From contig JADGRS010000079.1 of NCBI GenBank assembly GCA_017880705.1, positions 1 to 10,219 of the forward strand: a stretch of 10,219 nucleotides of DNA, read 5' to 3'. Both the position numbers and the translations under genes were made by a program. Positions 5,116 through 10,219 of this stretch are shown here, in pieces. The notes below the pieces were generated by a model. It had not been told where the DNA came from. It saw nothing but the letters and a program-made list of their open reading frames with translations, and ran no database searches. Position 1 is the stretch's first letter; the number at the start of each line of letters is the position of its first letter. Source of the DNA: Burkholderiales bacterium (GTDB lineage Bacteria > Pseudomonadota > Gammaproteobacteria > Burkholderiales > Usitatibacteraceae).

Positions 5116-7566
5116 ATGAACCCGATCGAATCCACGCCCGCGTCCACCGACGGCGGGCAGCGTATCGACACGCCCGCGAACGACGCGTTCGCCAGCCGCA
5201 ACAAGGCGCGCCGCGAAGACGAGCCGAAGCCGCTTCCCGACGACGCGCTGATCATCCTGCCGGTGCGCAACGTCGTGCTCTTCCCCGGACTCGTGATGCC
5301 GCTGTCCGTCGGGCGCGAGCGTTCGCGCGCCGCGGCGCAGGAAGCGCTGCGCCTGCAGCGCCCGCTCGGCATCCTCCTGCAGAACTCCCCGGAGGTCGAC
5401 CAGCCCGGCCCCGACGACCTGCACTGGGTCGGCACCACCGCGAACGTGGTGCGCTACGTCACGACCGACGGCACGAATCACGCGATCCTGAAGGGGGAGC
5501 AGCGCTTCCGCGTGCTGCAATTCCTCGAGGGCTATCCGTTCACCGTCGCCCGCGTGCAGCTCATCGAGGAGGCGAAGGTCGACGATCCCGAGGTGGAGGG
5601 CCGCGCCCGCGCGCTGCGCGCGCGTGCGCGCGAGATCCTCGATCTCCTGCCCCAAGTGCCCTCGGAAATCGCGACCGCGTTCCAGGGCGTCGAGACCCCT
5701 TCGCTCCTCGCCGATTTCATCGCGGGGATGATGGACGTGAGCGCGCAGGAGAAGCAGGCGCTCCTCGAGACGTTCGACCTCAGGGCCCGCCTCGACAGGA
5801 TCCTCGGCATGCTCGCGCATCGCATCGAGGTGCTCAAGGTCTCGCGCGACATCGAGGAGAAGACGCGGGAGTCCCTCGGGGACGCCAACCGCAAGCACCT
5901 GCTGCGTGAGCAGAAGCGCGCCATCGAGAAGGAGCTCGGCGAAGGCGAGGAGGGCGCCGACGCGGATCTCGCGGAGCTCGCGAAGGCGATCGCCGACGCG
6001 AAGATGCCCGAGGAGGTCGACAAGCAGGCGCGCAAGGAACTGAAGCGCCTCGAGCGCATGCCCGAGGCCGCGGCCGAGTATTCGATGGTCCGCTCGTACC
6101 TCGAATGGCTGGTCGAGCTGCCGTGGGCCTCGGAGCCCGAGCCCGCGATCGACATCGCGGAGGCGCGGCGCATCCTCGACGAGGACCATTACGGCCTCGA
6201 CAAGATCAAGCGGCGCATCCTCGAGCACCTCGCGGTGCGCAAGCTCAATCCCGAGGGCAAGAGCCCGATCCTGTGCTTCGTCGGCCCGCCCGGCGTGGGC
6301 AAGACCTCGCTCGGCCAGAGCATCGCCAGGGCGACCGGGCGCAAGTTCGCGCGCGTGAGCCTGGGCGGCGTGCACGATGAAGCGGAAATCCGCGGCCACC
6401 GCCGCACCTACGTCGGAGCCCTTCCGGGCAACATCGTCCAGGGCCTGCGCAAGGTGGAAACGCGCAACGCCGTGATGATGCTCGACGAGATCGACAAGCT
6501 CGGCGCGGGCGGCTTCCACGGAGATCCCGCCTCGGCGATGCTCGAGGTGCTCGATCCCGAGCAGAACTCGACCTTCCGCGACAACTACCTCGCGGTGCCG
6601 TTCGATCTTTCGCGCGTGATGTTCATCGCCACGGCGAACGTGCTCGACACCATTCCCGGCCCCCTTCGGGACCGCATGGAAGTGATCCACCTCCCGGGCT
6701 ACACCGCGCAGGAGAAGCTGCAGATCGCGCGCCGTTACCTGGTGGCGCGCCAGCTCAAGGCGACCGGCGTGAGCGCCGAGCAAGTCATGCTCGACGACGA
6801 GGCGCTGCTCGCGATCATCCACGACTACACGCGCGAGGCGGGCGTGCGCAACCTCGAGCGCGAGATCGGCAATGTAATCCGCTACGTCGCGGTGCGCATC
6901 GCCGAGGGCAAGGAGCAGTCGATGAAGGTCGGCGCGGCCGACCTCGCGGCGATCCTCGGCGCCGGACGGTTCGACGCGGAGGTCGCGATGCGCGCGCCGA
7001 TTCCGGGCGTGGCCACGGGCCTCGCGTGGACTCCGGTAGGCGGCGACATCCTCTTCATCGAGGCGGCGCGCATGCCGGGCAACGGCAAGCTCATCCTCAC
7101 GGGCCAGCTCGGCGACGTGATGAAGGAAAGCGCGCAGGCGGCGCTCTCGCTGGTGAAGGCGCGCTCGGCGCAGCTCGGCATAGCGCAGGAGCTCATCGAC
7201 AAGTCCGACATCCACGTGCACGTGCCCGCGGGCGCGACGCCGAAGGACGGCCCCAGTGCGGGAGTCGCGATGTTCCTCGCGATCTCCTCGCTCCTCACGG
7301 GACGCGCAGTGCGAAGCGACCTCGCGATGACGGGCGAGATCAGCCTGCGCGGCCTGGTGATGCCGATCGGCGGCGTGAAGGAAAAGGTGCTCGCGGCATT
7401 GCGCGCCGGCATCAAGACCGTGATGCTGCCCGAGCGTAACCGCCGCGATCTCGAGGACATCCCCGCGGACGCGCGCGAGCAGCTCGAGTTCGTGTGGGTG
7501 GACGACGTGGACAAGGCGATGGCGACGGCGCTCGCGCCGGCGCCCGTCCTGGCCGCGGCCGCCTAG
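5116..7566 (+). CDS. lon: ATP-dependent Lon protease (endopeptidase La)
   Basis: This cytoplasmic AAA+ serine protease degrades damaged and short-lived regulatory proteins. From the ATG at 5116 it has 816 residues. A LON substrate-binding domain begins near residue 45 with LIILPVRNVVLFPG. The AAA+ module has Walker A GPPGVGKT (390-397) and Walker B MLDEID (D457, E458). The protease domain has KDGPSAG with catalytic Ser714 and GGVKEK with catalytic Lys757; the 43-residue spacing equals S679-K722 of E. coli Lon. Relative to E. coli Lon there are about 30-35 extra N-terminal residues, polar and charged, before the first LON strand. In-frame ATGs at 5092 and 5104 are also possible; I prefer 5116 for the GAGAGAG just upstream, but it is not decisive. 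No clpX or other protease gene adjoins it, so it may be a second, stand-alone Lon. Confidence 0.96.
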   Translation: MNPIESTPASTDGGQRIDTPANDAFASRNKARREDEPKPLPDDALIILPVRNVVLFPGLVMPLSVGRERSRAAAQEALRLQRPLGILLQNSPEVDQPGPDDLHWVGTTANVVRYVTTDGTNHAILKGEQRFRVLQFLEGYPFTVARVQLIEEAKVDDPEVEGRARALRARAREILDLLPQVPSEIATAFQGVETPSLLADFIAGMMDVSAQEKQALLETFDLRARLDRILGMLAHRIEVLKVSRDIEEKTRESLGDANRKHLLREQKRAIEKELGEGEEGADADLAELAKAIADAKMPEEVDKQARKELKRLERMPEAAAEYSMVRSYLEWLVELPWASEPEPAIDIAEARRILDEDHYGLDKIKRRILEHLAVRKLNPEGKSPILCFVGPPGVGKTSLGQSIARATGRKFARVSLGGVHDEAEIRGHRRTYVGALPGNIVQGLRKVETRNAVMMLDEIDKLGAGGFHGDPASAMLEVLDPEQNSTFRDNYLAVPFDLSRVMFIATANVLDTIPGPLRDRMEVIHLPGYTAQEKLQIARRYLVARQLKATGVSAEQVMLDDEALLAIIHDYTREAGVRNLEREIGNVIRYVAVRIAEGKEQSMKVGAADLAAILGAGRFDAEVAMRAPIPGVATGLAWTPVGGDILFIEAARMPGNGKLILTGQLGDVMKESAQAALSLVKARSAQLGIAQELIDKSDIHVHVPAGATPKDGPSAGVAMFLAISSLLTGRAVRSDLAMTGEISLRGLVMPIGGVKEKVLAALRAGIKTVMLPERNRRDLEDIPADAREQLEFVWVDDVDKAMATALAPAPVLAAAA

Positions 7567-7570
7567 ATCC

Positions 7571-8518
7571 CTAGCGGCTCGCCCGGTCGAGCTCCGCGAG
7601 CGCCTCCTCGTCGAGGCGCACGCGGGCCGCGCCCGTGATCTCGTCCAGCTGCGCGACCGAGGTCACGCTCACGATCGGCGCGGCGATCGAGGGCTGGACC
7701 ATCATCCACGCGAGGGAGACTTGCGCCGGCGTGGCGGCGACGCGCGCCGCGACGGAATCGAGCGCCGCGAGGATGCGCATTCCGCGATCGCCCTCGAAAT
7801 ATTTCTTGAGGCCGGCGGCGCGCGGGCGACCCTCGATGTCGCTCGCCTTGCGATACTTGCCCGAGAGAAAGCCCTTCGCCAGCCCGAAGAAAGGGATCAC
7901 CGCGAGTCCGTACTCGAGCGCCACCGGCTGCAGGTCGCGCTCGAAGCCCGCGCGGTCGTACAGGTTGAATTCCGGCTGCAGCGTCTCGTAGCGCGGCAGG
8001 CCCGAACGCCGGCTCGACTCCAGCGACTCCTTCAGGCGATCGGGCTTGTACTGCGAGGCGCCGATGGCGCGCACCTTGCCGGCCTTCACGAGGCGCCCGA
8101 GCGCTTCGAGCGTCTCGTCCACGGGCGTGTCCGGATCGTCGGCGTGAGTCTGGTAGAGGTCGATGCGGTCCGTCTGGAGGCGCCGCAACGATTTCTCCAC
8201 GTTCCCCTCGATCTGCGCGCGCTTCAATCCCTTCGCGCCCTCGATCGGCATGCCCACCTTGGTCGCGATGAGCACCCTGTCGCGATTGCCGCTTTTCGCA
8301 AGCCACTTTCCGATGATCGTCTCCGATTCGCCGCCGACATGACCTGGCACCCAAGTCGAATAGGTGTTCGCGGTGTCGATCAGGTTGAAGCCGCTCGCGA
8401 CGAAGCGGTCGAGGAGCGCGAAGGAGGTGGCCTCGTCGGCGGTCCATCCGAAGACGTTGCCGCCGAGCGCGAGCGGCGCCGCGGAGAGGCCGGAGTGGCC
8501 GAGGGGTCGTTTGTCCAT
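7571..8518 (-). CDS. Aldo/keto reductase
   Basis: This 315-residue protein is an NADPH-dependent aldo/keto reductase of the TIM-barrel superfamily, reducing aldehydes or ketones to alcohols in the cytoplasm. The catalytic tetrad is visible: D48 in LIDTANTYS, Y53, K87 in ATKVG and H125 in YQTHADD. The opening MDKRPLGHSGLSAAPLALGGNVFGW is typical of the bacterial YajO/Tas-like branch. The start at 8518 is set by the conserved N-terminus and by GAGAAGGAA, whose AGGA core ends 6 nt before the ATG. The frame stays open upstream to 8761 but lacks family similarity there and would overlap the divergent VOC gene. A minus-strand TAGAAT at 8544-8549 fits its promoter. Its stop codon is 4 nt from that of lon on the opposite strand. 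The natural substrate is unknown. Confidence 0.95.
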   Translation of the reverse strand: MDKRPLGHSGLSAAPLALGGNVFGWTADEATSFALLDRFVASGFNLIDTANTYSTWVPGHVGGESETIIGKWLAKSGNRDRVLIATKVGMPIEGAKGLKRAQIEGNVEKSLRRLQTDRIDLYQTHADDPDTPVDETLEALGRLVKAGKVRAIGASQYKPDRLKESLESSRRSGLPRYETLQPEFNLYDRAGFERDLQPVALEYGLAVIPFFGLAKGFLSGKYRKASDIEGRPRAAGLKKYFEGDRGMRILAALDSVAARVAATPAQVSLAWMMVQPSIAAPIVSVTSVAQLDEITGAARVRLDEEALAELDRASR

Positions 8519-8543
8519 TTCGTTTCCTTCTCGCGAAAACGCG

Positions 8544-8549
8544 ATTCTA
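8544..8549 (-). promoter_or_regulatory. Candidate -10 element for the aldo/keto reductase
   Basis: TAGAAT, within TTTAGAATCGCG on the minus strand, would start transcription near 8537, leaving a leader of about 19 nt that contains the GAGAAGGAA ribosome binding site. The -35 region is not recognisable. The core TTAGAATCG is identical to the string upstream of the DUF1028 gene. Confidence 0.5.
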
Positions 8550-8558
8550 AACGCAAGC

Positions 8559-8564
8559 CATAAT
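8559..8564 (+). promoter_or_regulatory. Candidate -10 element for the VOC gene
   Basis: CATAAT (5 of 6 matches to TATAAT) would start transcription near 8571, about 20 nt before the chosen ATG. No good -35 hexamer is present. It lies 9 nt from the opposite-strand -10 of the aldo/keto reductase, so the two polymerase footprints would overlap. Confidence 0.4.
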
Positions 8565-8580
8565 GAACCCTCGATCCCAT

Positions 8581-8587
8581 GGAGGAA
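8581..8587 (+). promoter_or_regulatory. Ribosome binding site that fixes the VOC protein start
   Basis: GGAGGAA at 8581-8587 is a near-perfect Shine-Dalgarno, with GGAGG ending 5 nt before the ATG at 8591. It overlaps the G of an earlier in-frame ATG at 8579, which is therefore unlikely to be the start. Confidence 0.7.
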
Positions 8588-8590
8588 GCC

Positions 8591-8956
8591 ATGCCCAATC
8601 CGTTCGTGCACGTGGAGCTGAACACGCAGGATCTGCCCAAGGCGAAGGAGTTCTACGGAAAGCTCTTCAACTGGCAGCTGGACGACGTCGACATGGGGCC
8701 GGCGGGAACGTACACGGTGATCAAGCCCGGCGAGGGCACGGGCGGCGGCATGATGAAGCACCCGATGCCGGGGGCGCCATCGATGTGGCTCGCCTACGTG
8801 CTGGTCGACGACATCGATGCCTCGACGGCCAAGGCGCGCTCGCTCGGCGCGCAGATCATCAAGGAAGTCACCGAGATCCCCAACGTCGGGCGCTTCAGCA
8901 TCTTCACCGATCCGACGGGAGCGATGCTCGCGCTCTTCAAGCCGAAGGGGATGTGA
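8591..8956 (+). CDS. VOC (glyoxalase/bleomycin-resistance/dioxygenase) superfamily protein
   Basis: This 121-residue single-subunit VOC protein has two beta-alpha-beta-beta-beta halves, roughly 1-57 and 64-121. The first opens with FVHVELNTQDLPKAKEFYGKL and ends its helix with FNW; the second has the typical FTDPTGAMLALFKP ending. H7 could be one metal ligand, but the usual partners in the second half appear to be replaced by small or hydrophobic residues (MWLAYV, GAMLALF). A true glyoxalase I activity is therefore doubtful, and a binding or isomerase-like role remains open. The ATG at 8591 is chosen for the strong GGAGGAA upstream. The gene is divergent from the aldo/keto reductase, and its stop lies 4 nt from the end of the MFS gene. 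Substrate unknown. Confidence 0.9.
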   Translation: MPNPFVHVELNTQDLPKAKEFYGKLFNWQLDDVDMGPAGTYTVIKPGEGTGGGMMKHPMPGAPSMWLAYVLVDDIDASTAKARSLGAQIIKEVTEIPNVGRFSIFTDPTGAMLALFKPKGM

Positions 8957-8960
8957 GCGC

Positions 8961-10172
8961 TCAGCCGCCGGCGCGGCGCGCCTCCTCGGGAGGGCGCACC
9001 TTCCTGAACATCGCGAGGAGCGCGAGGTCGTATGCGATCTTCACGCCGCCCGCCGCGACCAGCGGCCAGCCGAACGTGGAGACGCCGAGGAGATACCCCG
9101 CGAGGAGCGGGCTCACCGCGGAGGCGAGGCTGCGGGGCACCGAGGTGATGCTCGCCGCCGCGGGGCGCTCCTCGGGCTGCACGATCGCCATCACGTACGA
9201 GCTTCGCGTCGGCACGTCCATCTGCGAGAGGGCGGCGCGCACGAAGAGAAGCGCGAGCACGACACGCAGGTCGTCGACGAACGGGATCGCGACGAGGCAG
9301 ACGCTTGACGGGATGTGCGTGAAGACCATCGTGTTCACGAGCCCGATGCGGTTGGCGAGGCGCACCGCGACGAAGAACGAGCCCGCGCTGAGAAGTCCCG
9401 TCCAGAAGAAGATCGTCCCCGCCTCGCCCAGCGACAGCCCGTAGCGCTGGAAGAGCCACAGCGCCACCATCGACTGCACCACGAGGCCGCCGCCGAAGGC
9501 GTCCACGCTGAAGAGCGCCGCGAGCGTGTAGACGCGCGTCCTGGAAACCGTCAGCGGCGCGGGGGCGCGTTTCTCGTTCGCGCCGAGCGAGTGCGGGAGG
9601 CTGCGGTAGACGAGCGCCACGGGTATCGCGGTGAGCGCGTACACCGCGAACATGCATTGCAGCGCGGCCACGTTTCCCAAGCCGAGGCGCGCCGAGAGCA
9701 TGGCGGGGATCCCTGCGGCGAGCGATCCCAGTGCCGCGACGAGCGCGCCCACGAGGCTGTAGCGCGCGAAGGCCGCGGTGCGCCCGCGGTCTTCGACCAC
9801 GCGCGAGAGCACCGCGTGCTCCAGCGGGAGGAACACGCTCACGTCGCCGCTCGATGGATTGAGCGTGCCGACGAACGCGATGAGAAGGAGCGGCCAGAAG
9901 CTCGTGATCGTCGCGAAGCCGAGGCCCGTGGCCGCCATGAGCGCCGTCGCGGCGAGCAGCACCACGCGATAGTGGAAGCGATAGGCGCGCAATCCCACCG
10001 CAAGCGTGAGGAGTCCCGAGCCGAGGAGGGTCGCCGTCGCGATGAGGCCGACATCGACCGCCGAGTAGCCGAGCGCGATGAGATACACGGGCAGCAGCAG
10101 GCTCACGTAGCCGTCGCCAAACGCGCGCAGCCCCTTGGCGACAAGGAGCCGGTTCACGTGCGGCGAGCTCAT
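8961..10172 (-). CDS. Major facilitator superfamily (MFS) transporter
   Basis: This 403-residue inner-membrane protein has about 12 hydrophobic segments in two bundles, split by a polar loop near residues 195-215 (PHSLGANEKRAPAPL). Conserved features include GRTAAFARYSLVGA before the fifth helix, DAFGGGLVVQS in the seventh, ANRIGLVNT between helices eight and nine, and the SQMDVPTRSSYVM and TSVPRSLASAVSP stretches. The classic loop 2-3 motif A is degenerate (RAYRFHYR). The family call is secure, but neither substrate nor direction of transport can be read from sequence. It may be an exporter, as are many 12-helix members of this size. The ATG at 10172 overlaps the upstream gene's TGA as ATGA, so it is probably translationally coupled within a minus-strand operon. 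It converges on the VOC gene with a 4-nt gap. Confidence 0.93.
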   Translation of the reverse strand: MSSPHVNRLLVAKGLRAFGDGYVSLLLPVYLIALGYSAVDVGLIATATLLGSGLLTLAVGLRAYRFHYRVVLLAATALMAATGLGFATITSFWPLLLIAFVGTLNPSSGDVSVFLPLEHAVLSRVVEDRGRTAAFARYSLVGALVAALGSLAAGIPAMLSARLGLGNVAALQCMFAVYALTAIPVALVYRSLPHSLGANEKRAPAPLTVSRTRVYTLAALFSVDAFGGGLVVQSMVALWLFQRYGLSLGEAGTIFFWTGLLSAGSFFVAVRLANRIGLVNTMVFTHIPSSVCLVAIPFVDDLRVVLALLFVRAALSQMDVPTRSSYVMAIVQPEERPAAASITSVPRSLASAVSPLLAGYLLGVSTFGWPLVAAGGVKIAYDLALLAMFRKVRPPEEARRAGG

Positions 10173-10219
10173 CTCGCCGCCGTCGATCCGTAGGTGAAAT
10201 CGTCGAAGAGCGTGACGCT
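10169..10219 (-). CDS. C-terminal tail of an unidentified protein (partial)
   Basis: Only the last 16 codons are inside the window, reading SVTLFDDFTYGSTAAR and then TGA. The stop overlaps the MFS start as ATGA. Third-position GC is high (13 of 16), as in the true genes here, and the alternative frame in phase with the MFS gene has much poorer codon use. It is most likely the upstream gene of the same operon. Too little is visible to name a family. Confidence 0.55.
   Translation of the reverse strand, partial: SVTLFDDFTYGSTAAR

Noticed and set aside
4939..7221. A long minus-strand open frame (760 codons) antisense to lon
   Set aside because: Its composition mirrors lon codons read backwards, it has no domain, and it spans the terminator and intergenic hairpins. 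It is a shadow frame.
8579..8590. ATG at 8579 as the VOC protein start
   Set aside because: The Shine-Dalgarno GGAGGAA immediately follows it and serves the ATG at 8591, where family similarity begins.
8519..8761. An 81-codon N-terminal extension of the aldo/keto reductase
   Set aside because: It has no similarity to the family, would run through the divergent VOC gene, and lies upstream of a good ribosome binding site and conserved start at 8518.
1..10219. Mobile elements, CRISPR arrays, tRNA/rRNA genes, toxin-antitoxin or defence systems
   Set aside because: I looked on both strands and found no transposase, integrase, terminal repeats, regular spacer arrays, RNA-gene signatures or defence-type domains. 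All the genes are ordinary metabolic, transport or proteolysis families.

Overview
The window is GC-rich chromosomal DNA from a Gram-negative bacterium. The outer-membrane TonB-dependent receptor, OppD/OppF-type ABC ATPases and Lon protease point to a proteobacterium. The recurrent minus-strand -10-like string TTAGAATCG and the overall codon style fit Betaproteobacteria best, but that assignment is inference. I see no insertion sequence, phage gene, CRISPR array, tRNA or rRNA. The stretch reads as ordinary, densely packed housekeeping and transport DNA, and I did not find a clearly new multi-gene system.

Layout. (1) Positions 1-1975, minus strand: a three-gene unit read right to left, made of a DUF1028 Ntn-hydrolase-like protein, an OppD/DppD-type ATPase and an OppF/DppF-type ATPase cut by the left edge. 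Gaps are 9 nt and then a 4-nt ATGA overlap. (2) Positions 1976-2117: a 142-bp divergent control region with GGTAT repeats. (3) Positions 2118-4901, plus strand: a 927-residue TonB-dependent receptor, followed by a good intrinsic terminator. (4) Positions 4902-5115: a gene-free, hairpin-rich region with a possible heat-shock promoter for lon. (5) Positions 5116-7566, plus strand: an ATP-dependent Lon protease with an N-terminal extension. (6) Positions 7571-8518, minus strand: an aldo/keto reductase, divergent from (7) positions 8591-8956, plus strand: a small VOC/glyoxalase-fold protein. (8) Positions 8961-10172, minus strand: a 403-residue MFS transporter, which overlaps by 4 nt the tail of another minus-strand gene running off the right edge.

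How the genes may work together. The receptor and the divergent hydrolase/peptide-ABC unit could form a nutrient uptake route: TonB-driven entry through the outer membrane, ABC import through the inner membrane, then hydrolysis in the cytoplasm. The permeases and binding protein are not in the window, so this is an inference from neighbourhood. The aldo/keto reductase and VOC protein share a 72-bp divergent promoter region and may both act on reactive carbonyls or related small molecules. Lon appears to be a stand-alone transcription unit. Both convergent gene pairs (lon/AKR and VOC/MFS) leave only 4 nt between stop codons.
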